From NCBI GenBank assembly GCA_025059875.1, contig JANXCT010000010.1, positions 1 to 50,714 of the forward strand: a DNA stretch of 50,714 nucleotides, given 5' to 3'. The position numbers and the translations under genes are program-made. This document shows positions 16,996 through 25,207 of the stretch, piece by piece. Below the pieces are notes generated by a model. The model worked only from the letters and a program-made list of their open reading frames with translations, ran no database searches and was not told the origin of the DNA. Position 1 is the stretch's first letter; each line of letters starts with the position of its first letter. This stretch comes from Candidatus Kapaibacterium sp. Its GTDB lineage: Bacteria > Bacteroidota > Ignavibacteria > Kapaibacteriales > HRBIN21.

Positions 16996-17097
16996 AACGA
17001 GTGTCGGTAGGGTGAATCGCTCTGCCTAACCCCTGCTCCCCTTTCTGCAAGGACTTGCGGACCATCGCTGTTTGTGTTAGCAGAATCGCTAAGCGCG

Positions 17098-17110
17098 GTC
17101 GTTAAACGAC
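17098..17110. repeat. Short inverted repeat GTCGTT-A-AACGAC
   Basis: Two perfect 6-bp arms around a single A, in the 205 bp between acnA and the DUF2723 gene. It could be an operator site for the downstream gene. The rest of this gap contains no gene that I can support. Confidence 0.3.
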
Positions 17111-17200
17111 ATGGGCGGTTGCCGGTTAGGGGTGCGTGGAGCCATTCTGCGGCAGCGATAGGGACCTGCTTCTCCTCCTCTGTAGCTGCAAAGAGCAAAG

Positions 17201-19051
17201 ATGCCAGGGACGCGGGTTTCCCACGTGCAGAGTCGTGAATCGCCTTCCGGACCTCTCTTCCCACCCCCCTTCTGGTACGGTGCGCTTGGCTGTCTTGCGG
17301 CAGCTACTGCCCTCTACTTGGTAACATGCGCGCCCGACGTCACCTATACGGACTCCGGGGAGCTTGCCGCCTGCTGTGTCGTCTGGGGAGTAGCCCACCC
17401 GACTGGATACCCTCTGTTCACGCTGCTTGGGCGTCTGTGGGTGACGCTACTTCCTTTCGTCCCGCCAATTAATGCGCTCAACGCACTAGCGGCTCTTTGG
17501 ACAGCCCTCTCCGCGGTCGCCTTCTTCGGACTCTGCTGGGAATTCCTCTCGCTGACTGAAAAGCCGGAGGAGCCAGTGCAGCAAGCGGCTGTCTGCGCGA
17601 TCACAACGCTCGCCTATGTGTCAGCACGAACCGTCTGGGAGCAAGGAACAGCGCTTGAGGTCTACTCACTGCATCTCCTCTTGCTCTGGCTCGTGACGTG
17701 GGCAGTGCTAATGGCATGGCGTACTAGCTCCATGCGGTGGCTGCTGTTGAGTGCTTACATCGTGGGGCTAGGCTTGGCACACCACGCAATGACCGTGCTG
17801 CTCCTGCCTGCCGTCGCATGGCTTTATGTGCCGATGTTCCGTCAGCGTGGAAGACAGCCTCTCGGCTTACTGTTTGGACTTGCTCTGCTACCCTTGCTGC
17901 TGTACGTAACGCTGCCCTTGCGGAGCGCGGCCGAGCCACCGCTAGATTGGGGCGGAGTTGCCCGCAGCCCTGACAAGTTCCTTTACCACGTCACCGGCAG
18001 ACAATACCAGGTTTGGATGTTGGCCGACAGCACGACATGGCAGAAGCATGCTGAGCTCTTTGCCCACCTCCTGCCATGGCAGCTCGGTGTTGTGGGACTT
18101 CCAATCGTTGCTCTCGGCATCTGGCGGCTATGGCGGCAATCCCGATACCTTTTGGGCTGGCTCGTAGTGCTCATCGGTAGCTGCCTGCTCTACGCCTTCT
18201 CCTATAGCATCCACGACATCGCTCCCTACTTCCTACAGGCATACGGTGGACTGCTCCTCGCGCTGGCCGTGGGTCTTGCCTTCCTCTGGAAACGCCTCCC
18301 TCGCGTCCACTGGTTGTTGGGAGCTATCCCTATCGTGAACCTGGCCGGCAACTGGCAAGTCAACGACCGGAGCAGCGACTACACTGTAGCTGCCTACGTA
18401 CAGCTCATCGGGGAAATTGCTCAGCCGAACGCGCTCATCATCTCCTCGCAGTGGGACTTCTGGTGCTCGGCTTTCTGGTACAAGCAGGTAGTCGAAGGAT
18501 TCCGGCCAGACATCGCCCTCGTTGAGCAGGAGCTCGTGCGCCGCACGTGGTACCTCCAGCAGCTCCAGCGATGGTATCCCGACGTCATGCGCTGCTGTGC
18601 TGATGCATTACGCCTCTACGAGCAACAGCTCGAACCCTTCGAAGCCGGCCAGCCGTACGATGCCGTCCGCTTGCAGCGAGCCTACGAGAACTTCTTCAAC
18701 TCCCTGATTGCCGCGCATATCCAGACTCGTCCCGTCTACCTCTCACCAGACATTCTCGTCCGCGAGCCAGCTATTGGAGCAGCCTACGCGAAGGTCCCGG
18801 AGATTCTCCTACTGCGCCTACACCCAACCCCTGACACTCTCCCCGGCTCTCTGCAACGCTTAGACTTCACCAAGCTTGCCCAGAGTCTACGCCGACAGCG
18901 TTCATCGCTAGACCGAGAACTCCGGGAAGCAGTCGTCCGCGGGATAAGGGCTTCCCTCTTGTACGCTCGTCAACACGGACAGCTTAGTGTAGCGGAACGT
19001 CTGGAAGATTACCTCAATGCCTTCGGTGCAACCGTCCATAGCTTGCCTTGA
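17201..19051 (+). CDS. DUF2723 membrane protein, glycosyltransferase-like (GT-C type)
   Basis: A 616-residue polytopic membrane protein. The DUF2723 signature lies at the N-terminus: TYTDSGELAA (48-57, Asp51 and Glu54) followed by WGVAHPTGYPLFTLLGRLW (62-80). The acidic pair in the first periplasmic loop resembles that of protein O-mannosyltransferases and related GT-C enzymes, so transfer of a lipid-linked sugar to proteins or other acceptors is plausible but inferred. About nine or ten hydrophobic segments fill residues 25-390; the C-terminal 220 residues are soluble and probably periplasmic. The gene overlaps the open frame of the next one, a mannose-1-phosphate guanylyltransferase paralogue, which hints at a shared role in surface glycosylation. 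Confidence 0.85.
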   Translation: MPGTRVSHVQSRESPSGPLFPPPFWYGALGCLAAATALYLVTCAPDVTYTDSGELAACCVVWGVAHPTGYPLFTLLGRLWVTLLPFVPPINALNALAALWTALSAVAFFGLCWEFLSLTEKPEEPVQQAAVCAITTLAYVSARTVWEQGTALEVYSLHLLLLWLVTWAVLMAWRTSSMRWLLLSAYIVGLGLAHHAMTVLLLPAVAWLYVPMFRQRGRQPLGLLFGLALLPLLLYVTLPLRSAAEPPLDWGGVARSPDKFLYHVTGRQYQVWMLADSTTWQKHAELFAHLLPWQLGVVGLPIVALGIWRLWRQSRYLLGWLVVLIGSCLLYAFSYSIHDIAPYFLQAYGGLLLALAVGLAFLWKRLPRVHWLLGAIPIVNLAGNWQVNDRSSDYTVAAYVQLIGEIAQPNALIISSQWDFWCSAFWYKQVVEGFRPDIALVEQELVRRTWYLQQLQRWYPDVMRCCADALRLYEQQLEPFEAGQPYDAVRLQRAYENFFNSLIAAHIQTRPVYLSPDILVREPAIGAAYAKVPEILLLRLHPTPDTLPGSLQRLDFTKLAQSLRRQRSSLDRELREAVVRGIRASLLYARQHGQLSVAERLEDYLNAFGATVHSLP

Positions 19052-19072
19052 CAGCAAGGCATGGCCCACCGG

Positions 19073-19080
19073 TATTTTTG
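19073..19080 (+). promoter_or_regulatory. Candidate -7 box TATTTTTG
   Basis: Matches TAnnTTTG in the short gap after the DUF2723 stop codon; a TTG lies 22 bp upstream (19048-19050). It is 28 bp before the chosen start of the downstream gene (19108), which therefore may have its own promoter. Confidence 0.4.
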
Positions 19081-19107
19081 CACGTGCTACTTAGTGACAG
19101 GTGGCCT

Positions 19108-20190
19108 ATGAACGCCGTTGCGACAATCTTAGCTGGCGGTGTGGACATATACCTGTGGCCGGAGAGCCGGGAGCAGATACCCAAGTTCCTCCTCCCTCTC
19201 CTTTCAGACGGTTCGATGCTTCAAAATACCCTCCAGAGACTCCGTCCGCTCTTCAGTTCTGACCGGATCGCGATTGCGACAACGGCCTCACTCCAACACC
19301 TCCTATGGGAACATCTCCCCAACTTCCCTACTGAGCAGTTCATCATTGAGCCAATTGCCCGCAACACTGCACCCTGCCTCGTATACGCAGCCCTTTGGTG
19401 GGAACGGCGCTCCTCCCCAGATGTACTTGTCCTCTTCCCAGCCGACCATGCAATCGCAAACCTTGGGGAGTTCCACCAGAGCGTGGAGACTGCCGTCTGG
19501 ACAGCCTATACAACTCAGCGACCAGTTCTGTTAGGCCTCCCTCCGCGCTATCCTGAGACTCGATTTGGCTACCTCCAAGTAGAGGAATGTCCGGACCCAT
19601 CTCTAGCTCAGCGTGGGGTCCTACGAGTGCGGACATTTGCGGAGAAGCCCGATCGTGAGACCGCCCAGCGTTTCATTGATTCTGGCGACTTTCTCTGGCA
19701 CACCGGGATCGTAGCGCTACCGATAGCGACCCTCTGGGAGCTGCTCTGCCGGCATCTTCCAGACTACTACTCCCTCTTTGCCCCACTGCTGCGCTCAGCT
19801 TCAGAGCTTTCTCCCGAGCACATAGAGCGCATCTATCGCCAGCTTCGCCCCCTATCGCTCGAACACGGATTACTGGAGCCAGCCGCTGCTCAGATGCTGG
19901 CACTCCGCTGCTCTTTCGACTGGACCGATGTTGGAACGTGGGACGAGGTCTATCGCCGCGCCCTGAAAGACCCACGTGGGAATGTCCTCCATGGCGACGT
20001 TATCGCCATAGATACCAGTGGTTGCTACGTCAGCGCCCTCGGGGGAAAGCCCATCGCCCTCATCGGACTCAACGGCCTCATCGTCGTTGACACCGACGTT
20101 GCAACCCTCATTTGCCCACGTGGAGCCTCCGAGCGCGTGGCCGAGATCGTGCACTACCTCCGCCGCAAGAAAATGCGGCACCTGCTATGA
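19108..20190 (+). CDS. Mannose-1-phosphate guanylyltransferase paralogue with degenerate nucleotide-binding signature
   Basis: The 360-residue product aligns by eye along its whole length with the intact ManC-type protein at 32443-33561 (EPIARNTAPC, FPADHAI, RTFAEKPDRETAQRFIDSGDFLWHTGI, DWTDVGTWDE). However, the pyrophosphorylase signature that reads AGGSGERFWPLSRQQRPKQ in the intact copy here reads AGGVDIYLWPESREQIPKF: the second glycine of the loop and the catalytic arginine are replaced (Asp12 and Tyr15), while the lysine (Lys26) stays. Loss of that Arg would be expected to abolish or change NTP binding. It may be a non-catalytic or regulatory paralogue, or use another substrate. The frame is intact and carries a proper C-terminus. 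The start at 19108 puts the core motif at the normal distance; the track frame extends upstream to 19048 without support. Confidence 0.85.
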   Translation: MNAVATILAGGVDIYLWPESREQIPKFLLPLLSDGSMLQNTLQRLRPLFSSDRIAIATTASLQHLLWEHLPNFPTEQFIIEPIARNTAPCLVYAALWWERRSSPDVLVLFPADHAIANLGEFHQSVETAVWTAYTTQRPVLLGLPPRYPETRFGYLQVEECPDPSLAQRGVLRVRTFAEKPDRETAQRFIDSGDFLWHTGIVALPIATLWELLCRHLPDYYSLFAPLLRSASELSPEHIERIYRQLRPLSLEHGLLEPAAAQMLALRCSFDWTDVGTWDEVYRRALKDPRGNVLHGDVIAIDTSGCYVSALGGKPIALIGLNGLIVVDTDVATLICPRGASERVAEIVHYLRRKKMRHLL

Positions 20191-20239
20191 AGTCCTGCAC
20201 ATCAAGCTGCAAGTGACGCTGCGCAGGACTAGGCCGGCA

Positions 20240-21310
20240 TCACTCCAACGTCACCGTTAAGCTCAGTCGGTTGACTAGCCCCAATCGGCGGGTTGGGGTG
20301 AGGGCGTAGTCTAGCTGTCCACGGAAACCGCTCCCAACGTATCGAACTCCTACCCCTCCTGACAGCCACATTTGGTCGTTCCCAAAACGGTAGCCCGCTC
20401 GCACCGACAGTAGGTCGTTCCACGTATACTCAGCCCCGACAGCAAACTGCTCCGGCACGTCGGAGTAGGTCTCAAAATCCAAGGCCGCAATGAGGCGATG
20501 TTCTTGGTGGCCCTCAGAGTAAAGCTTAGCTGTAGCCGGCCGACCCTGGATAACGCTGAGAGCATCGAATGCAATGCCTGCTCGGAACATCAATGGGATG
20601 GCATAAGGGTTCGTTACGATGCTCATAGCCGTTGGGTCAGAGTTCAAAGCATCTATGAGCCGACGCTGGAGGTAGAGCCCCTGTCCAGAGTACTCCATGT
20701 TCGGCCCCAAGTTGTGCACGGAAAAGCCCAAGCGCAGCCCGTAGAAATCCGTCTGGTAGAAAGTTCCGACGTCGAAGGTCACACCCGTCGCAGAGACATC
20801 TAACAGACTGTTTTGGACGAATCGCCCAGTGACGCCGAAGGAGAACTGCTCTGTCACACGCCCACCGAAGGTAACTCCAACGGCAACATCGGAGATGGTG
20901 TATGTTGCCCCTGTCCCCTCGGGCTGCTCTAAGGTCGTCACGGGGATATCACCGCTGGCGAAGCTAATGAAACTACCGGCGAGCCGGAAATTCTCCCCCA
21001 ATGGCACTGCTACTGCTGCGAAGTTGTGCGAAAACCCTCCGAACCACTGCGTATGGGAGAAGTGGCCGCTGATGCCCGTAATGTCCCCGACGCCGGCTGG
21101 ATTCCAGTAGATGGCTGTCAAATCATTGACGGCTCCAGCACTGCCGCCGAGCCCAACAGCGCGAGCTCCTATGGGCAGCTTCAAGAACTGTGATCCCGCT
21201 GCTCCTACCTTCTTGAACTCGCCTGCTGAGGGCGCATAGAGCTGGGCACTGCTACTAGCCACCCCAAGCAGCACAATGATAGCGCTCTGCCACAGAGTTC
21301 TCGGCTGCAT
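20240..21310 (-). CDS. PorV/UPF0164-family outer-membrane beta-barrel protein
   Basis: The 356 residues begin with a signal peptide (cleavage probably after SSSAQ near residue 23) followed by the family opening GAAGSQFLKLPIGARAVGLGGSAGAVNDLTAIYWNPAG. The remainder is rich in alternating polar/hydrophobic strands and ends in LSLTVTLE, as in an outer-membrane barrel. PorV-type proteins bind or shuttle type IX secretion substrates at the outer membrane; UPF0164 relatives are often encoded beside large exoproteins. Here it follows the 1270-residue exoprotein gene by 12 bp, so co-expression is almost certain. PorQ-like or another member of the family cannot be excluded. No hpd-type or metabolic link is seen. 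Its 3' end is 49 bp from the opposing ManC paralogue. Confidence 0.85.
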   Translation of the reverse strand: MQPRTLWQSAIIVLLGVASSSAQLYAPSAGEFKKVGAAGSQFLKLPIGARAVGLGGSAGAVNDLTAIYWNPAGVGDITGISGHFSHTQWFGGFSHNFAAVAVPLGENFRLAGSFISFASGDIPVTTLEQPEGTGATYTISDVAVGVTFGGRVTEQFSFGVTGRFVQNSLLDVSATGVTFDVGTFYQTDFYGLRLGFSVHNLGPNMEYSGQGLYLQRRLIDALNSDPTAMSIVTNPYAIPLMFRAGIAFDALSVIQGRPATAKLYSEGHQEHRLIAALDFETYSDVPEQFAVGAEYTWNDLLSVRAGYRFGNDQMWLSGGVGVRYVGSGFRGQLDYALTPTRRLGLVNRLSLTVTLE

Positions 21311-21322
21311 CTCTCTCCGTGC

Positions 21323-24300
21323 TTACTCTGGTACTTGCCGAATCCCACCAACAACTACGCTGAAGGGGAGCACGGCCTTAGCACCGTTCGGTGTCTCGAT
21401 GTGTGCAACGAAGGCCTGGCTCGCTACGCGTTGCAGGTTATCCGACAGCAGGTCCCACACAGCAACCCCCAGGCGCCCTTGCTCCTGTGCGGTACGGGCA
21501 TCGTACTCCAGCGTCCGGACCAGCTCACCACTAAGGGTGTAGATTCGGATTGTGCATCGCTCCGGCAACCGAGTGAAGAAGATCTTCGCATCGTACTGCG
21601 ACCGCTGGGCCTGGTGGACAACGTAGTAGGGATTCGGGACCACCTTGACCTGCTGCTCTAGTATCGCGTCTGTGATCTTGTCTGGTGGCGAGGGTTGGCT
21701 GACTCGAGCGCGAATCTTGGCGCCGGGAAGCGGGAAGCCCAGCGCTCCACCAGTAGTCTCAAAGACAATCGTATCACCAGGACGGAAATCGCGCGTAGGC
21801 TGGCTTGGGGCCCTATCAACACCTGAGAGTGGCGACACCCCCCAACCTCGCTTGTTGGCGAAGTCGATGAGGAACCGACATCCGGAAGCCACGAAGACAT
21901 GGACGAAGTCAATCGTATCACCATCACTGATGACCGACAAGTAGTACCGACCCTGCTGGGGAAGCCAGTCGCCTAACTGGACACGGCGCTGGGTAATCCC
22001 GTCGGCGCTCCGTCCGTTGACCCACGGGACAGCCGCAAACCCATATGACCCAATCGGGACCTGACGGGCATCAGGGCCCGTACCACGCGAAAGAGTAAGA
22101 TCTACCCTCGGCAGCTCACCAGGATAGGAGACCTGCACAGGGCGACCCGTTACTGGATCGAGCCGCTCAAAGCTGGCAGCGTTGTAGACCTTCACGTTGT
22201 AGTAAGGCACCTGCACCTGCTTGGAATTCCGTCCTGAATTCCACGTAATCGTCACCGTCTCTGTCCCTCCGGGCTCCAAGACGACCAGATACCGCGCCGG
22301 TCCGTTGTTGAAGCTGACGTATCGCTGTGTCGCTGGATCCGGTTGGGTGAGCTGCACCTGAGTGCGATCTGGATACACGGGAACGTCCACATCTGATCCG
22401 GCTCGGCGCTCAGCCCGATATGGGCGGTACTGGCCAGCCCACTGTTGGACGGCATAGTCAAAGGCAAAGCCGAGGGTGCCATAGATGTACTGGTCAGGAG
22501 CGTTGCATACCGCATCCGTGCGAAAGGTTCCCGTCCGCTGGACGTAGCTGACGGTGTCAAGCCGACCAATCCCCTGCGTCGTATCCCCAGTAAAGACTCC
22601 CGCAAACTCCGAAAACAGTCCTACGACGGTCCCCTGGCATTGAGTCGGCTCAAACAGGGCTACGTAGCGCCCCAATTCCGTACCAGCCGTCAGGTCGCGC
22701 AGAATGACCTGTCGGGCATAGATCCCGTTGACAGCTCCCTGAGGCGCAAAGAACCGCGTCCCGAACCACAAGGGCTGAAATTCGACTTCCAACTCGTGTC
22801 CACCAAAGAGCTGCTGAAGCCGTTGCTCATCCTGGACGAGGAAGCGGAAGTTGTAGATGCCTCCCAACTTGTCCCGATCTTCGGAGGTTATCGTAATCGT
22901 AGCTGGCTCGCTAGCTGGCGCTGGGCGCGGGAAGGCTTGCAAGACGTTGACTCCCGTTACGCCGATGTTGAGCTTACTCGGAGTGCGCTGGATAACATCC
23001 CCTTCATCGTACGCCAGCAGCCGGTAGTAGTAGTCCACATTGTTGAAGAGTCGCTCGGTGCGAGCTGGATCCGGATTGTCGTCGACGGTGCCACTTCGGT
23101 CATCATCTCCGACGTCTACGAATGTCCGGTTGTTTGTAATTCGAGCGATGTAGCGGGCAATTGTCTGCCGAACCTGCTGCCGTAGCACTGGGTCGTCGTC
23201 AAAGTCTGGAAAGACAAGCGTTGCCTTCCCTTGCTGGATATAGTCGTAGAGTGCGTTGAGGAACTCTTCTGTGCTAGGGAAGCTTTGGCGCACCAAGCCA
23301 CGTCCCCCAGTCAGGGCACGGCTAATCTGGACTTCACCTGTCAAGTACCGGTTCCGGGTGGCAGCATTCAGCGACTGCCAAAATTCACCCCATGGCTCCC
23401 CACCAAAGCCCACGCGGGCAACGCGGACTGTAAAGCTATCAGGCTGCGATATGAAGACCAGGGAGTCTATCCGCGGATAGGGGCTCCCCGGCAGAAGTGG
23501 ACGGTCCGACTTCTTGATGAACGGATTGGGCACCTCCCACCGAGCAATCTCCTTCCATCCAAAGGGTCCACGCGATGCGGCGGAACGGTGGTCCACATCA
23601 AACGAATCCAGGTCTAGCCGGCGGGCACGGTAGAGTCGATATCCCAAGAAGTCCAATCCTCGTTCACTGTCGTCGTACGTGTACTCAGCTGTCGAATCCC
23701 AACGGATCACTACACCATTGTTCAGAGGACTCCACGAGAGATTGGACCTATCCGGAGGGATTGGGGCCTTGAAACCGCCGTCGTAGACTGCTTGGGCAAA
23801 CCGCACCTTCCGGACGAGTTCATCGAGGTCTCCAAATCCTGTAGCATCCCGTCCAGTAGAAGTCGCAGCCAAGATCAGTCCAACGACGACTCGGGCTGTA
23901 TCTCCAGGCGCCATGTTGAATGGGCCTGTCGCCATCAGGAAGCGCTTGTCCCCAGGCCCTTGATCGCCATCCCGAATTCGTGCAGCCATGAAGTCATACC
24001 GCTCCTCGTCACCTGTGGGATCATTCTCGATAACCCAGTTCCGGAACGTCACCAACCCCAGTTGTTCCGAGAGCGGGTAGAAGCGCCGGTCTTTCCGAAT
24101 GAAGCCTGTGGCTGGATCTACCGCTGGACTCTCCAGGAAAGTCATCCCCAAGTATCCAAACCCCTTTCCAGCCTCCCCCTGGTCTGGATTGCTCCACTGG
24201 ATTGCCAGGTTGAGGGTCGGGTCCTCGTCGTAGAAGCGTACTCGATCGTTCCCGGCAATCGCGACCGGGTTAGCGGCTGGACCAATGTCAAAGTCCATCG

Positions 24301-25135
24301 CTGGCGCCATCCAGCACTCGTAGAGCGTATCCTGCGAACGGTTGATGATGAGGTACTTCAGGAAGATGAAGTCGCCGTAGTCGCCGAAGCCCCAGGAGTA
24401 GATAGTCTGCTCAATGTCCACGCGCAACGGATACCCCTGTGAGCGCCGCACAGCAACCCCCCCTTCGTACCGCCGCAGGTCAGTATCCTTGAAGACACAC
24501 CAGATATCCTCCTGCGAGATAAAGGCCGGTCCCCGAGGATAGGTTCGCAGGTTACGCAGCGTCAAATCATCAATGTAGTCACCAAAGTAGCGATTGACCT
24601 TCAGCGTCTCACGCTCGGAGGTGATCCAAAGCGGCCAGTTCGGTCCCTGAGGCCGCTGTCCCGCTTGTTCTGGCAATGGAGTACCATCGGGCGCATAGTC
24701 CGTGGAGAAGTACAACTGGTACTTGTCTTTCAGCTCATCGTTGTACTCGTCGCCGTCCGCTACCCGGCCTGGTACCATCCAGGAGGCTCCAGAATTCGGG
24801 TTATAGGAAACAATTACGAGTTTCCGCAGTTCACCGCGGACACGCTTCTTAGCCCCGAACCAGATCCCACCACCGAAGATGTACTGATTCTGCGAGCCCC
24901 GAGGCCAGAACCCTCCGCCTCGGTTTGCCGCAATGTTGAGGCCGAAGATGCCGTAGTTCGTGGTGTAGAATTCTATGCGGCTGACACGATTCCTCCGCTG
25001 CTCAAACGTTCCCTGAGCAAGCCGCTGGGGTTGTGGGATATCTCCCTCTTTTGCTCCGTAGTGCTCACGGGCCGTCCTCGCATCCGCAGAAAGCACTAGG
25101 ATGACACCGAAGACAGCAGGCAGCCACCACCGCAT
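21323..25135 (-). CDS. Large secreted protein with C-terminal sorting-like domain, unknown function
   Basis: A 1270-residue protein with an N-terminal signal peptide (hydrophobic 3-16, cleavage near ADA at 17-19). The body is rich in Asp, Tyr, Gly and Arg with few helices, and no enzyme motif was recognised; the middle (about 500-700) has a region resembling a fibronectin-like segment (NLSWSPLNNGVVIRW, then YRLYRA). The last 109 residues (from about 1162) read VVPNPYY, CTIRIYTLSGELVRTL, AVWDLLSDNLQRVAS, which is the pattern of a type IX secretion C-terminal domain (type A-like), although the terminal strand is less typical. It sits between a TonB-dependent receptor and a PorV-like protein on the same strand, with gaps of 72 and 12 bp. 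This order suggests that the receptor and PorV-like protein help place or use it at the cell surface. Confidence 0.8.
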   Translation of the reverse strand: MRWWLPAVFGVILVLSADARTAREHYGAKEGDIPQPQRLAQGTFEQRRNRVSRIEFYTTNYGIFGLNIAANRGGGFWPRGSQNQYIFGGGIWFGAKKRVRGELRKLVIVSYNPNSGASWMVPGRVADGDEYNDELKDKYQLYFSTDYAPDGTPLPEQAGQRPQGPNWPLWITSERETLKVNRYFGDYIDDLTLRNLRTYPRGPAFISQEDIWCVFKDTDLRRYEGGVAVRRSQGYPLRVDIEQTIYSWGFGDYGDFIFLKYLIINRSQDTLYECWMAPAMDFDIGPAANPVAIAGNDRVRFYDEDPTLNLAIQWSNPDQGEAGKGFGYLGMTFLESPAVDPATGFIRKDRRFYPLSEQLGLVTFRNWVIENDPTGDEERYDFMAARIRDGDQGPGDKRFLMATGPFNMAPGDTARVVVGLILAATSTGRDATGFGDLDELVRKVRFAQAVYDGGFKAPIPPDRSNLSWSPLNNGVVIRWDSTAEYTYDDSERGLDFLGYRLYRARRLDLDSFDVDHRSAASRGPFGWKEIARWEVPNPFIKKSDRPLLPGSPYPRIDSLVFISQPDSFTVRVARVGFGGEPWGEFWQSLNAATRNRYLTGEVQISRALTGGRGLVRQSFPSTEEFLNALYDYIQQGKATLVFPDFDDDPVLRQQVRQTIARYIARITNNRTFVDVGDDDRSGTVDDNPDPARTERLFNNVDYYYRLLAYDEGDVIQRTPSKLNIGVTGVNVLQAFPRPAPASEPATITITSEDRDKLGGIYNFRFLVQDEQRLQQLFGGHELEVEFQPLWFGTRFFAPQGAVNGIYARQVILRDLTAGTELGRYVALFEPTQCQGTVVGLFSEFAGVFTGDTTQGIGRLDTVSYVQRTGTFRTDAVCNAPDQYIYGTLGFAFDYAVQQWAGQYRPYRAERRAGSDVDVPVYPDRTQVQLTQPDPATQRYVSFNNGPARYLVVLEPGGTETVTITWNSGRNSKQVQVPYYNVKVYNAASFERLDPVTGRPVQVSYPGELPRVDLTLSRGTGPDARQVPIGSYGFAAVPWVNGRSADGITQRRVQLGDWLPQQGRYYLSVISDGDTIDFVHVFVASGCRFLIDFANKRGWGVSPLSGVDRAPSQPTRDFRPGDTIVFETTGGALGFPLPGAKIRARVSQPSPPDKITDAILEQQVKVVPNPYYVVHQAQRSQYDAKIFFTRLPERCTIRIYTLSGELVRTLEYDARTAQEQGRLGVAVWDLLSDNLQRVASQAFVAHIETPNGAKAVLPFSVVVGGIRQVPE

Positions 25136-25207
25136 CTCTCCATTCTCCCGCTTATGGTACAGCAGACTCCCTCAAGCGTAAGCTACACTCATGCAGGCTC
25201 CCTGGTC

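Noticed and set aside
22445-23185. Plus-strand open frame of 246 codons
   Set aside because: Lies antisense within the 1270-residue exoprotein; no recognised domain. Similar shadows occur at 23792-24442 and 25829-26557.
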